From Pezicula radicicola (Eukaryota; Ascomycota; Leotiomycetes; Helotiales; Dermateaceae): a stretch of 64,000 nt of DNA. The translations under genes and the position numbers were made by a program. The stretch lies in NCBI GenBank assembly GCA_003008705.1, contig PDUO01000031.1, positions 649,193 through 713,192 on the forward strand, read 5' to 3'. Of this stretch, positions 1-12,415 are shown in pieces. The first letter of the stretch is position 1. Each line of letters begins with the position of its first letter. The notes beneath the pieces were generated by a model. It was not told the DNA's origin. It searched no databases and saw only the letters and a list, made by a program, of their open reading frames with translations.

Positions 1-847
1 AATCGGATTGGTTCACGCTGTAAAGCGGGTTTTGGGAAACGTGGGAGTTGGATTGTGTGGCGTTCTGCAAACATTTTGAATTTGTAGAATTGAATAGTAT
101 GAAAATGAAAGTTGGGGAGGTGAAGAATGATGAAGTGACGAGAATTGGGGAACACGATGGCTTCTTTAAATATACTTGAAGAGTAAATTTGACCTGTAGA
201 CTTCGTATGCGAGATGAACACATGCTCTTCTACTGTTCACATGTTTTACTACAGGTCACTATTTCCCAATTGGCGATAGAGAGCGACGGCGAGGACATGG
301 CCCGTTTGGAATGGAGAGTGGGGTGGGAGACGGTGTGGGGTGCGGGGAAGACAACACGCCATGCCAAGAGTAGGGCTTCCACCTGACTGATGATCATACA
401 CAGTACTTTGAGTTTGAATTAATTGAGTTTGAGAAAATTGGCTACGTCTGAATAGTGCTACGTGGTTTGTTGGCATCCACAAGTCAGGCTTCAATAGTTG
501 TAGACTTCAGAATTATTTTGCTTAGCGAGATAGTTTCAGGGACTTTCATTCCACCGGATATTTTCAATTGGCCTGAGACTTTTTGTGTAAAGTACTGACT
601 AGTTCTTGCTGCCTCTAATGCAGTCCTGTAAATTTCCCAACAACTTTTTGCCTTGGAAAGGCAAACATATCTCAATAGTTAACGAGCCAAAATTAGATCT
701 ACTATTGAATAGTCCAAGTCCAGAAATTACACAAGAAGTACACTATCAATCACTCATGACCATTCGTACTAAATAGTAAATCCACATAACAATAATTGAC
801 CCTTCAGCTTCATCTATACCTTACATCCAGTAATATTACAATACCAT
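1..847. other. Intergenic, no gene seen
   Basis: I see no supportable gene in this stretch. Short open frames near 189-675 have no recognisable domain and no intron logic. A small inverted repeat (GACCTGTAG near 190, CTACAGGTC near 250) could form a loose hairpin, but I assign it no function. The right part should hold the 3' UTR of the transporter gene that ends at 848. Confidence 0.6.
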
Positions 848-2750
848 TCACATATTCTCCACTTCCTCAATATGAGCAGCATTCCCTTTCACTGACGCAG
901 AATCTACCTTATTTGTAGTAGCAACACGACGCATTTCAGCCTCAATAGCCTCCTGAGGTCTAGCTGTCGATTTCGCAATTTTATCTCCAATTGGGATGAT
1001 AGTTTTGTGATTTGAGTCAATGTCAAAATATTCATCGAGGTCCTCTAATGTACGGTTTGCTGTCTCTGGATAGAGGAAATAAACGATTGGAACGAAGAGA
1101 AGGTTGAAGATTGCGAAGACTTGAAAATAAATTAGTGGGGTGTTGGATGAGTGTTTTAGTTAAAGAAGAAGCTTACTGATATAGAAGCGATATCCAATGT
1201 TTCTTATGCCGGTGGGTGTAAATTGGGTGCAGACGAAGCCAAAGAGCTATACCAGATTAGTAAGATTACTATTACGAAGTATGCTAGAGAGTATAGCTTA
1301 CCCAGTTTGTTGCCGTAGCTGCCGCCGCGCCTCTAGTTCTCATTGCCAGAGAGTTCACTTCAGCTTGGTAGACCCAAGGTACCATCCCCCAAGTACAACC
1401 GAAAGCAGCATAGTAGAAGAATAAAAATGTGATACCAACAGCACCCCACTGCAAACGCGAGTTAGTTCAAGACTACGAAGATATCAATAGGGAGAAACTT
1501 ACCTGGGTGGGAGCACTGGTGAGCTGAGAGATAGCAATAGCAACCATAACATATGCCAAACACTGAAGACCAAGTCCACTCAACATAAGCGACCGACGTC
1601 CAAACCGCTCAATCATCCAGAAACATAGTCCAGACGAAATCATATAAGAAGTAGCATTACAACCCGTCAGAATCCTAGCAAGCAGCTCACTAAGACCAAG
1701 ATTATCGGTGAGGATAATAGGGAAGTAATAATTGAGAGCATTGATCCCACCGAACTGTTGCATGAATTGTCCTCCGCATCCAAGGATAAGTCGCTTCAGA
1801 TGTCCTGACCGATCTCGTGCGAAGATTACTTCTTTGAATGTGATGGCTGATTGTTTTTCAATCTTGTATGATTCTTCGATTGATCGTAACTCCAGTAGTA
1901 CTGCTGGATCATCTAATTCTAAATCTTTGCCTAAATATCGGCGGAGTGACTCTTGCGCGTCGCCTAATCTGTCACGCATAACAAGCCAACGTGGAGATTC
2001 TGGTACGAGTGGTAGTAACAGCACAAGTGCAGTTGCTGGTACAAGCTAGAGTCTCTTTATTAATGAGGACTTTGTATGTTGACTAGAACCTTACCTACCT
2101 GAAGTGCAAGTGGAAGCCTCCATTGGGCCCCATTACTGATAAACGAACACCCAAGTGTAAGCCAGCTCGCCAGACAATAAAACACAACATTATGGAGGAC
2201 GACAATGACAGATAATTTGCCTCGTCGTGGTCCTCTGCAGGATTCGGCTTGGAATACTCCACAGGTCGAACTAGTCATACCTGTGCAAACTCCCGTATTA
2301 GTCAAAAAGAACTTCTCGCTTGAAGGACTTTCGTACCATTTCCAAACCCATTTATTACTCGACCTATGATGAACTGTGGAAGCCCCGTGGCAGAGAATTG
2401 AAGGATAGCACCAATTGCAGAGATCCCAGCGCCAGTCCTCAAAGTATTTTTACGGCCGAGACGATCACCGAATAATGCCGCAAGAAGACATCCAACAAGA
2501 TTTCCCAGCTACAGACCCCATTAGCATGCATTAAGTTACTCCTTCAAACAAAACTTACGGAGAAGCAGCTAGCTGTGATGCCTTGAATATCTGAATCGCG
2601 TGTCTGTGGAAAGGTTTTGACGAAATCTGACCCGATCAAGATGCCTGAGATGACACCCTGATCATATCCATACCAAGCTTGTGCTGCTGCATTTGCTGCA
2701 GTGAGAACAATTTCCAGAGACGGACCACTGAGCTTGCTTTTAGAAACCAT
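848..2750 (-). CDS. MFS sugar (hexose-type) transporter
   Basis: This is a 12-TM sugar porter of the major facilitator superfamily, expected to carry a hexose or related sugar across the plasma membrane. Seven exons join in frame to 525 aa, the usual length: 2559-2750, 2337-2508, 2099-2280, 1503-2045, 1302-1448, 1177-1246 and 848-1119. Family signatures in order are GYDQGVISG in TM1, GDRLGRK in the loop after TM2, a STCGVFQAE block, PESPRWL before the central loop, QFGGINALNYY in TM7, ERFGRR, and YPETANRTLEDLDEYF after TM12. The start is the ATG opening MVSKSKLSG, directly ahead of TM1. The acidic C-terminal tail ends EEVENM. Substrate cannot be told from the sequence. All seven exons are intact, and the convergent neighbour side is empty. 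Confidence 0.93.
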
Positions 2751-3610
2751 CGTGACAAAATTTCGAAGAAAGTGGGTTCAACCAAAAGTTGTAATCTCTA
2801 TACTTAGTGATATTCTTTTGCGAAGAATTTCATAACTTCATATCAACAAATATCAGCGAGGTTAGCTTTTTATGTATGCCCATTTTTGCGGAGTACATTC
2901 TGGGGTATGGGGTACAGGGAATAGTCGTCTTTGTAACAAGGCACGGACGAGAAAGGAAAAGCCGCAAGACTATTGTGGCTTGAAATTTAAGAACTTAACC
3001 TTGGCTGGACGGGAAGAGATGGCCCGTAAACTATTAGTAAGTATGATATCAACAAAACAGGCGACGGCAGTCAAGGCTCCAGCCTAGACACATGCTTTTA
3101 AGCGAGCGCGAGGATCCGGGGAAGTGCGTCGGATATAATTTACCTGGCACCAGGTCCGCCCCCCACTCTCCATTCCTGCTCTGCGTTACAGACGACAACC
3201 CCACACTTGGCAGTATGACACTGTTATACGGAAGTACGAAGTGACACCGTCCTGCATGCAGCAAGGCCCAACTCGCATTTTCATCACCTCTGTTCTTCAT
3301 CTTTAGCGGATTCTTTCTAAAAATTTCTCCACGAAAGTAGGATCAATCTGATCTATAGCGATGAGATATGTCTGTTAGGTCAGATACAGCTGGTGTTAGT
3401 GGTGGGGAAGTGAGTAAAGTTGTGTGAGTTACAAGTTGGATTTTCCTAGCCTTTGCTTCGTCCATGAGCACGAAAGAGATCGTTCGGGCTTCCAGTCTGA
3501 AAGTTTTTGGTTTCAGTCTTGAAGCTCTGAGCGAGTTTAAAAAAGCAATCCGCGAAACGGGCCTTCTCAACTCCGTATCTATGGTTGACTTGCTAACACG
3601 GGCCATGTAG
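2751..3610. other. Shared upstream region of transporter and regulator
   Basis: The transporter (-) and the zinc cluster regulator (+) are transcribed away from this stretch, so both promoters must lie here. The first exon of the regulator should be in its right half but I could not fix it. An ATG at 3464 opens a frame that does not splice in phase into the exon at 3611. A minus-strand open frame at 3343-3711 is antisense to this exon and is not believed. Confidence 0.5.
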
Positions 3611-5641
3611 CTGTTCACTCTGTCGACAACGAAAGGTAAAATGCGATCGTCAGATACCAACATGTGGATTCTGCGTCCAAGTTGGTCACCCTTGCCGGTA
3701 CGTGCAAACACAGACGAAAAGAGGCCTCCGGGCTGGCTACGTTTCGAGTCTTGAATCCCGTCTAGGTTAGTACCACAAATAAAGTTGTTTCCTTGAGTTT
3801 AATCGTGAACTGACGAGTGAATTAGCAAAACTAGAACAAGATGTATTTGATCTAAAGACTCAAAATTCACGTGCGTATTTGAGACCCATTCATCTGAGAA
3901 TGATTTACCAAGTAATTTAGAACCACAATATGCCACAAGTAGCAATGTGGTACCTTCGACGCCTTCAGAACGAGACGGGGTCTTAGAGGCACCATCTCCT
4001 GCGTCACAACGTAGCATTAATAGCACAGTAGCAGAAATCGGGTCATTAACTCAAGTGACTCTATACGGTCTCTGCAATGCTTGGTTCGAAAGATATCATC
4101 CTTGGTTTCCAATACTACACAAGCTTTCGATACTCGATACTGTTCAGCAAAACAATATTTCGGAATCATCGCTATCTATCGTTCATAAGGCCATTGTTGC
4201 TGTCACGCTTCCTCATTGGTGTTTGTCGAATCCCTTAACTCGTGAACAGCGGCAAGAGCTATCTACGAAATTTCGGAATGAAGTTATCATGCAAGCAATT
4301 GGTAATCTGTCGCTTCAATCATTGCAGGCCGTATTGATCATCACAAATCTCGACTATGGAGCGGGAAAACTATCAGAGTTCTGGAATCTGGTTGCTTTAT
4401 GCAAAAGGTAAAGTCTCTTCAGACTAAAAAATAGGTGTTTGAACTAAACCAGTGTATAGAATGGGTATTCAACTTGGATTACGTGATCTAGTAACGAACA
4501 ATCTTAATAAAGCATCAATGGCTGGACCTCGAATGCTTTCTCTACCCACAACACTAATCGAACAAGAAGAGAGAATCAGAGCATACTGGATGACCGAAGT
4601 TCTCGACAGCATGTCCTCCTTGGGAGCAGGTTGGAATCTTGGATTATCACGACCAGAAAATGAAGCATGGTTTCCATGTGACGAAGTAGTTTGGGCGTAC
4701 CCAGAAAACGCCACTGCCTTTTCATCCTTCGGAGACTCGGAAGTTTCATCGGCATTCTCATTATACTTGAATTTAGTTACATGTCAGCTATATCAAATCC
4801 ATGTCTTCCTGCAGCAGTCCTTTGATACAACTTCTGCTGTTGATAGGTTACGATGGCAGCAGAATTGTACGGCTGTTGATGAAATCCTTATCAAATGGCG
4901 GAACTCGACTGAGAATACTCAAATGCTCGGCCGTTCAAATATAGCGTCTGATCCTACCTTAGTTATGACAGCTGTCACTTTCGACACGTAAGTTTCTTTT
5001 GTGCAAACTTAGTAGAGATTCTGATTTGTTGACATCTTTGCAGAGCAATTATTGCCTTATATCAAAGGTTAGCTTTACCACCGATGGGTCTTGGTGAGGT
5101 TCATGGACCATGGTATCATGCAATACAGAGGTGTTTAAGTGCATGTGATGATATGAGTGTGACTATCCGAGCAGTGAGCGATGCCGACCTCGAAAATATT
5201 AGCCCATTCATGATATTCTGTATTTTCATAGCAGCAAGGTTTTATCTTGGTAAGTACATCCTCTGTGGAATTCGAAGCGGCGCTGATGGAATAAATCAGT
5301 TCATGCAAAGATCTTATCGGTTGAGGTGCCTCGAAACCTCGATCTCCTTATTTATGGCCTGAAGACATGTGGACAAAGATGGTATTTTGCGCGTAAGTTA
5401 TATTTTATGAACTTGGATAACAGACACTAACCGTGAGATAGGACGTTTGGAAATGGTATTATCGAAAGCCATCTCCGAGAAAAAGGTTCCTTTGGCAGTC
5501 TCGTCATTACCACCGCAGTTCTACGACTTACAGTATTCTTCTTTGGATATTGATGAAGCTCTTCGGAAATGGAGCCTAGGTGCTGAAGAAGATTACGATG
5601 GGATGAGCACAGCGCGCAGTGAGAGTTCTCCTCAAAAATGA
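3611..5641 (+). CDS. Zn2Cys6 transcription factor (first exon unresolved)
   Basis: This is a fungal binuclear zinc cluster regulator that would bind CGG-type DNA sites in the nucleus. The exon from 3611 reads C-SL-C-RQRKVK-C-DRQIPT-C-GF-C-VQVGHP-C, the full six-cysteine cluster, then a basic KRGLRAGYV linker and LESRL. The next exon gives the short coiled coil AKLEQDVFDLK. Exons seen are 3611-3765, 3826-3870, 3921-4407, 4453-4987, 5044-5250 (approximate end), about 5298-5392, and a last exon ending at 5641. The middle part is the fungal-specific regulatory domain (LCNAWFERYHPWFPILHK; FWNLVALCKVYRMGIQLGL). The acceptor at 3610 has a good branch site (GCTAAC), and no ATG lies in frame behind it, so an upstream exon must supply the start. 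The regulator sits between a divergent sugar transporter and a convergent dehydrogenase; whether it controls them is only inference. Confidence 0.85.
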
Positions 5642-5801
5642 ATTGAAACCCCGCATGAAAGCGGCTGTAATTATATAACGTAGACCACCAGAAACTGGCA
5701 ATATTTTGTTGAACATCTCCATTTTCTCGTCGAGTGCTAGAAGGTCCCAAGTCCCTCTATTTAAAACTACTACAAACAAGCCCACCAAGCGATATGTTCC
5801 T

Positions 5802-7259
5802 CTAAGAACGAAATTCCTTGTCAAAGTCGGTCAGGGTAAATCGGTACCGAACATCATTATTCTTCAATCTCGTAACTACAAAAGTAAAACATGTTAGCCT
5901 CCTGTTCACACTCATTCTTATTCTCACTCTCCATAGACAAAACATACCTGCATCAGCGAGACTCTCCTTCGAAATAGGAACCTCTTCCACCCAACTCTTA
6001 ACTCCTTTCTCAGCAGCCACCCTCAACATATCCAAAGTTTCTTTCCTAGACACCCAACTCTTAACTCCTTTCTCAGCAGCCACCCTCAACATATCCAAAG
6101 TTTCTTTCCTAGACCCCAAATGACTAGCCCCAATCAGACATCCATTCTCCATAAACATATCACTCTTAACAACCTGCCCAGCCCCCTCCGGTAACCCAAC
6201 ACTAATCCACTTCCCATGAACATCCAACAACGAAAGATACCTCCCAAGATCAAACCCCTCACTACTATTCGCCGTATTAATAATCAAATCAAAAGTCATC
6301 CGATGCTTCTCATTCCAATCCTGATCTTCAGTTGCAATAAACCCATCCGCTCCTAGTTTCAAGGCATCAGGTTCTTTGGAATGAGATCTTGAAATAGCCC
6401 AGGTTTCAGCTCCTAAAGCTTTGGAAAACATAACTCCGAAATGTCCTATTCCTCCTAATCCGACGATTCCTACTTTTTTACCGGCGCCGGCTCCATTGCG
6501 TACTAGTGGCGACCAGGCTGTGAGTCCTGCACAGAGCATAGGTGCTACGAGACTCGTTTCTAAGGCTGAGGGAATAGGGAAGACCCAATGCTAAATATGT
6601 AATGATCAGCGCGAAATCCACTAGCCTATCTCTTGAAAAACTCGGATGGGGTGTTTTGTCTACCAAAACTTCCAAAAGCTGCTCCTCCTCCCCAAACAAA
6701 CAAAAAAAAAGGGGGTAGAGAGAGAAAGTGTGTGTTTGTGTGGCATTTCTCACCTCATGTACCCGAATATGACTAGCATACCCTCCCTGACTAACAATCC
6801 CCGTCCCAGGCCAAACAGCCCCATAAGTATCAATCTGTCTTCTACAATACGTCTCATTCCCATCCCTACACTGTTTACACTCCAAACAAGCAAAAACCTG
6901 AGCACCAACACCAACCCTCTCTCCTACTTTAACCAAACTAACTTTCGGACCGACGGCAACTGCTTTACCGACTATTTCATGGCCGACACAGAGAGGGAAT
7001 CTCTTTGGGCCCCAGCCTCCGGTTATGGTGTGGATGTCTGAACCGCAGATTCCGCAGGCGAGAATCTCGACGTCTATGTCGTGGTCTTCGAAGGGTTTGG
7101 GTTTGAACTATTGAGTGTGTGGTGTTAGTTGGATTAGTTGGATGGGAGAGGGAGGAGAGATTGGGATTTAGGATTGAATGAACGAACTTCTCGTTTGTGG
7201 AAGGTTGTCCATGTTTCGGAGTTGTCGATTTGGAAGCCTGTGAAGGTTTCTGGATACAT
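5802..7259 (-). CDS. Zinc-dependent alcohol dehydrogenase, cinnamyl/Adh6-like
   Basis: This medium-chain dehydrogenase should reduce aldehydes with NADPH, as the Adh6/CAD group does. Four exons (7188-7259, 6754-7107, 5948-6590, 5802-5875) join to 380 aa. Catalytic zinc ligands appear in ACGICGSDIH and in GHEIVG; the structural zinc loop is CLECKQCRDGNETYC; the Rossmann motif is GIVGLGGIGHFG. The C-terminus RYRFTLTDFD is typical of the family. One feature is odd: a block of 21 codons near residue 330, starting SRKETLDML and ending KSWV, is present twice in tandem because of an exact 63-bp duplication (5989-6051 and 6052-6114). The gene stays open, but the extra block lies inside the catalytic fold's C-terminal part, so activity may be affected. 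It is convergent with the zinc cluster gene. Confidence 0.93.
5989..6114. repeat. Exact 63-bp tandem duplication inside the alcohol dehydrogenase
   Basis: Two identical head-to-tail copies, 5989-6051 and 6052-6114, each starting ACCCAACTCTTAACTCC. The unit is a multiple of three, so the host reading frame is kept and 21 codons are repeated. Identity of the copies suggests a recent event or an assembly artefact. Confidence 0.95.
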
Positions 7260-8552
7260 TTTTGAAGTTTAGGTGTGTGAAATGCGGATTTGGGTTTGAG
7301 AGAAGGTAAGAGTAGAAGCGGGTAGTTTGATGCTTTGGAATAAGTTGGGTATGGCTTTCCAAATCTGGGTACGGAAAGAAATTTGTAGCTTCTTATACTA
7401 GTAGACTTATATCCACATATGCTTAACTTTTAATCATAGGACGAAAAACTTATTAGAGCTAAAAGCTATATTCCTCCTATCTGGTTTCATGTGACAGACA
7501 TGGCCCGTAAATGCTCAGCAGGTATAGCGAATCTAGTGGTTTATTTGTGCTATGGAAAATCACTAGCGAGTCGGCGTCGGGTACGAAGAAGCAGCTCGCG
7601 TACTGCGTCTTAAGAACGAGGTCAATTATCAAAATTTGCCCTCAATTGGGATTCTTAGATTAAGCTTAGTACTCAGTCTTAAAGAAAAAGGTATATTTAA
7701 AAATAGATAAAGTTTGCTTAAAACCAACCAGTATCTACCTAGAAATCACAAAAGACACACTCCTGTCACTCTTGAAGAAAGTCCACAAACAATAAAAGGC
7801 TCTCCTCCTCGCCTAAGTTGTCTCCTACTCTACAATGCGGACGACTGTACTCCGGCACTATCACCATCATACGCCCAACGAAGACCACGGGACCAGGAAT
7901 ACCTCCCCCACATTTCTCTCCGCACTCAGAAACGCAACCCCACGCCCTTCGGAAGCAAGAAGCGAGTAAGCGAGCTACAGACGGAAAACACATGGCCCGT
8001 CAGCAAAAGCCTCGGAAGACCTTCAATTTCTGTTAAATGGGGGTTCGACAGTAAAGAGCAGTGATTGAGGTGAGACAGGTGACAAGGATTTAGACTTGTT
8101 TTCTGTTGGTACAGAGCAAGAGTGCCGAGATGGGCCTTATTCCTTACAAGGCCAGACACCTCAGATGAAAGGGGTAAGTCACATGACTAATTTCAGACAC
8201 ATTTCAGTAACCTACTTTTCTTGCCATTTTACATCCTTTGCAAAGAAGCGCTGAAGCCCAGATCAAATTTGGGAAAAATCAGTCAACTATCTTCAGTTTG
8301 TATATCGTCAACCAGCATCTGTATCATGTGATCGCTGCCTAAAATGCCAAGCCAGCTAAGTGAATCCCGTGATAGCGCGTTCAATAGTGGAGTATTATTA
8401 GAACCCCGTCGCGTCACCCGTAAAGCACGTCAAATGATGTATATAAAAGGATTTCTGCTCTTCTTTCAACTGTTACACCCTTCTCAATTCAAGTCAGCCG
8501 AATCCTACCTTACTTTATAATCATACGACTATAAAACCACAACCACAATACA
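7260..8552. other. Intergenic with promoter regions
   Basis: No gene is seen. The dehydrogenase (-) and the F-box-like gene (+) both point away from it. Overlapping frames around 7714-8159 on both strands lack domains and look like chance. Confidence 0.55.
8441..8450 (+). promoter_or_regulatory. TATA box of the F-box-like gene
   Basis: ATATAAAAGG lies about 103 nt upstream of the ATG at 8553, followed by a pyrimidine-rich leader, a usual fungal core-promoter arrangement. Confidence 0.6.
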
Positions 8553-9435
8553 ATGACACCATTCCCTCTCTTCAACTCATTCCCCCCAGAGATTCACACT
8601 TTAATCCTAACTTCCTGTCCCCTGAACGATCGAACATGTCTCCGATTGACTTGGTTAGTCCTTTCCTTCCTAACCACATTACCACACTGCCCATTCCCCT
8701 CTACAACTTCACAACTAACACCCTCCCAAGCAAATACCTCTACAACCTCCTCCCCACACCCAAAAACCCAGATCCAATCTACCTCACAAACGAAGACGAC
8801 GACTGCGAAACCCTACACTGCACACCCATGATAGGTCAAGCAATCCCCATGAGTCCAACATGTAACCGTTGGAATCATCGACAAGCATGCCACGACTCAA
8901 CATTTAACAATCTCTTTGGCGATGGCGTCGGAAAGACATGGAGGGGAAGGAGAATTAGGAAGTGTAGGACGGCGTATTGGGCTGATCATTGTGAATGTTT
9001 TAATTTTCAGTTGCATGAACGTATTCGGGATTGGATGCCGAAGGGCTTGAAATATTGTGATAAGTGTGTGAGGTTTACGAAGAGGAAGAGTATTTATAAT
9101 GGGCGTTGTAAGTTTTCCTTACTTCTTTTTTTGAGCCGGATGTTCTTTGGAGATCTTTGTGATATGTGAGAGTTACCTAGACGCTGATGGTATTTATTAT
9201 AGGTTTTCATGGTTATGGCAAGACTAGACGTCAAAAGCGTCAATTTTGGACTAATCGTAAGGGAAGGGGTGGCTTTGGTAGGAGGTTATGGAAGAAATGG
9301 ATCAGGAATTCCGAGATGGATTGTTATGAGCAGAGGTTGAGGAGTCAGTATAACAGAAAGGGGACGAAGAGATATGATTTGAGGAAGTGGGTTCCGAAGG
9401 ACGTGGACACGACCGAGATTAGGACTGGTGCGTGA
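8553..9435 (+). CDS. Small F-box-like protein
   Basis: Three exons (8553-8653, 8731-9107, 9203-9435) join in frame to 236 aa. The N-terminus SFPPEIHTLILTSCPLNDRT followed by CLRLTCKYLY has the pattern of a fungal F-box (LPxEIxxxIxxxLxxxDxxxLRLTCKxLY), about residues 8-45. F-box proteins link substrates to SCF ubiquitin ligases. The rest has no domain I recognise. It holds several Cys/His clusters (CRTAYWADHCECFNF; KYCDKCVRFTK), which might bind metal, and a very basic C-terminal third (RRQKRQFWTNRKGRGGFGRR). The first intron is supported because it fuses the two halves of the F-box motif in phase. The target is unknown. Confidence 0.75.
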
Positions 9436-10147
9436 CCACTATTCTAAATTGGGTTGCGTATTTCCTTAAGGTCTTCACTGGGAGAGCTGGGATGGCAATA
9501 ATAGCGTTGTTGTAAAGTACTCGAGGTGCACCACTGTAAGAATGGGTGATTAGAGTTTTATTCTTTGGGTCGATGGGTGTATGAATTGCCGAGTTCCCAA
9601 ATCTATCCCCGAGTTTATGAAATCGGAAAGCAATTCACTTGACTTCAGCAACTCAAACTTTTGTGACTCACTTCTCTTCAGTACTCAAGTGTTAGGCAAA
9701 TCACTTTGAGATATTTCACTTGTTTTGAGTATATCACTTGAAACCAAGCGATTCGTGAGCTCGTCAGAATATCTCGAATATCGCTAATAGCCGTTCGAAA
9801 ACTTCCAGGTGCTTTTGTATTTTTCATTTATTTTTGACTCTGGCATTGGGTGATTCCATGAAATTATGAGTCCAGGTCGGTGGGCAAAAGTGATTGCAAG
9901 CCAAGGTCCCACACGACTGGAGTATCGTGTAAACAAGTATTGAAGTTGCAAGTACCAACAAAAGAAGCCGGGTTTGCTGAGGTTGCCTCTTCAGGAAGTG
10001 TCTCAGATTGTGGGGTGGAAGTCCTCTACTCTGTGCCCTCAGAATCGAGTTGGTTTTGATTCGCCTGATGCATATCTACCAAATCAATTAGCTGATTGTT
10101 GAGGGTCACTGAAGGACCTTACTAGTAGTTGTCAGCGAACCATGACT
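9436..10147. other. Intergenic, convergent 3' regions
   Basis: The stretch lies between two convergent genes. Nothing coding is recognised. Confidence 0.6.
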
Positions 10148-12303
10148 CTACGACTCTGCACGTTGGCTTCCAAACTCTTCCCGCCATGTGTGGAGGGCAT
10201 CGTGAAGAACGTTAGCACCCAATCTCGTCTTGATGCTCAAACAGGGCTCCATCTCTCGTTTTGCAGCATCCGACTCATGCACAGACCAGAGCTGAGCTAA
10301 AATATTGCATGCTTGTGCTCGAAGATCATCAGGTTTAAAGGAGGCTCTACGTAAAAGAGCCAATGCTTTATTGAATGTGCTTTTCCCCTCGTCCGTGTCC
10401 ACGTATTTGGAGTAGCTAGAGTTGATAATCTTGATTAAAAACAGGGCTGCCATTGTTAGCATTTGATGATGTGGAATGGGTGCGAATCTTGTGTAATTCC
10501 ATTCCGAGTCTGCATGTGATGCTTTCGTGATTAATCCTATGGCGGCGGCATAGCCACGAAGAAGACCTTGTTTGCGCTGTTCGGAATGCGCAGCCATGAA
10601 GAAGTAATATGTCAGTAGATGTAGTCGCGCCATGCTGAGCATTATTTTATGTTTGTCTGGAATATGAATTAGCTAAAGCTGGTACGTGAAAGGCATGTCC
10701 CATACCATTGAATTTAACGCAGTTGTTGATTTGATGTTCCAAATCAATCAAGTCATGCTCAAGCATTCTCATCAGAATATTCTGTTCTCTTTCAGCAGGA
10801 CGACCGGTTGGAGAACTCTCATCTTCTGCCATCAATCTGTTCACCTTGGTGGTAAACTTGGCTATCAGGAGATTGTATCTCAGATTTTCTGGCAGAGTGT
10901 ATTCACTTCCAGGTTCGCATGCTTGATCAATTACCCAATCTTTCGTAAAAAGTGACTCATGTCCAACGCTGATACTGAGGCTGGTAAATGTTAAAAACTT
11001 AGGATCGTAAAGTAATTACTGGAATGGAAATCACCTTTGTGCTGTGATATAACAACCCGCCCAAATCGTCACAGCCTCTTGAAACCTTTGAGTATTGAGA
11101 TCAGTCTTACCAACTAAAGAATCCTGCGCAGTCGCCGGTCTGTGCAAGCCCAATTGCATTGATGAAGCCTTAGCAATAGAAGTGAGCATAAACGCAGGAT
11201 CTGAGGATGTCGAACTCGTGGGGAATGGCCACAATGATAACAGTAGCATAGCCTGAATCGAGTATCGCTTATGTGGAGGTTTTGTGACACAGCTCCACAG
11301 CACATTAGGCACACAAGAACTTAGTGAAATCACGAGATCCGGGTCTTGATCATAGGTTCGAGAAGCGATACCGATAATGACCCAGAAAAGAGCGGGTGAT
11401 TTGGCATAACAATCATCCGGTGTTTGTGAAGAACCTAGTATCTCTAGGAAGGGATGATAGTGGTCGAAGAAACTGGAAACTGTTAGCAACGAAAACAACC
11501 TACAGTCGCGGCTTCTACCTTTTGAACAAATGATGAATTTGGCTACTTGTCAAGGTAATGTGGTTTATAGATCTTGACGATGAATTGTGAAGTAGATATG
11601 GAGTGGTTGGTTCAGGTGATCGGGCCATTGCCAGCATTCCTGTGAGTATCTCTCTGGATTGTAGTTGAACAGCCTCTGTCTCATTATCTTGAGGAAAGTC
11701 CGGTGGAGGTAGACTGAATGTTGGTGTAGTGGAAACTGTCTCTGGGAATGAAGAGGGAGGTGGCTCTTCCGAGCCATTACCAACTACAATAGGTTCAATT
11801 CCAGCAGGCTCAACTCTGGAGTCCTGTAATTGGCCTCCTCGGTTAACAGCCTGGCGAAGTTGCTGGACTTGCTCTTCTAGCTCGTTCAGTTTTCTAAGAA
11901 TAGTTAATGAACAGACAAGATTACCATGAGGATAAGAGCAAACACTAACGCTTTCTTATTTACTCGCTTATATTCAGCATCGATATAACATTCCAGCTGC
12001 AAACGAGAGCAACGAACGCAAGGACCCACACCATTTCTCAAGCCATCGCAACGTAGCTGTTGATGCAATAGCACATTAGTACATGCGTCAGTCACGTGCC
12101 TGAAAATGGTGGTATCTGAGAAAGAATTTCTTTAAAAGAGTGAGACTGCCCACCTTTGCTTGCCTGCAGCTCTTACAGGCAACTCGCCTACCTCGCAGTG
12201 TCCTAGAGTTACCTTCGTCAGGCGTCGTTGACTTGGAGCTAGACCCTGATACCAGGGCCGGTTGAAGAGTAGGCAAGACCTCAGAACGCCTGGAGTGGTC
12301 CAT
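10148..12303 (-). CDS. Zn2Cys6 transcription factor, Leu3/PrtT-like
   Basis: This is a nuclear zinc cluster regulator. Six exons (12154-12303, 11950-12056, 11519-11893, 11035-11472, 10706-10980, 10148-10656) join in frame to 617 aa. The cluster is split by intron 1: ACKSCRQAK joins LRCDG, then GPCVRCSRLQLEC and the basic YKRVNKKA, followed by a coiled coil LNELEEQVQQLRQAV. The regulatory domain has the block FFDHYHPFLEIL, SPALFWVIIGIASR, LSLWPFPTSSTSSDP and LHRP, an arrangement I associate with Leu3- and PrtT-type regulators of amino-acid or protease genes. That assignment is from memory of the family and is moderate. The gene appears intact. The start is the ATG of MDHSRRSEV, the only one upstream of the cluster. 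Confidence 0.9.
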
Positions 12304-12415
12304 AGTCTGCAGTAGTCTCTTCTTCAGGTCTTAATCATCTCATCTCGGTAGACTCAATGGGTCTGCAGTGCAGTGCACAATGGCATCGTGTGATGAGGTT
12401 GAAGATGCAATAAAG

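Noticed and set aside
3343..3711. Minus-strand frame of 122 codons
   Set aside because: It is antisense to the zinc cluster exon at 3611-3765, whose six-cysteine motif is unmistakable on the plus strand.
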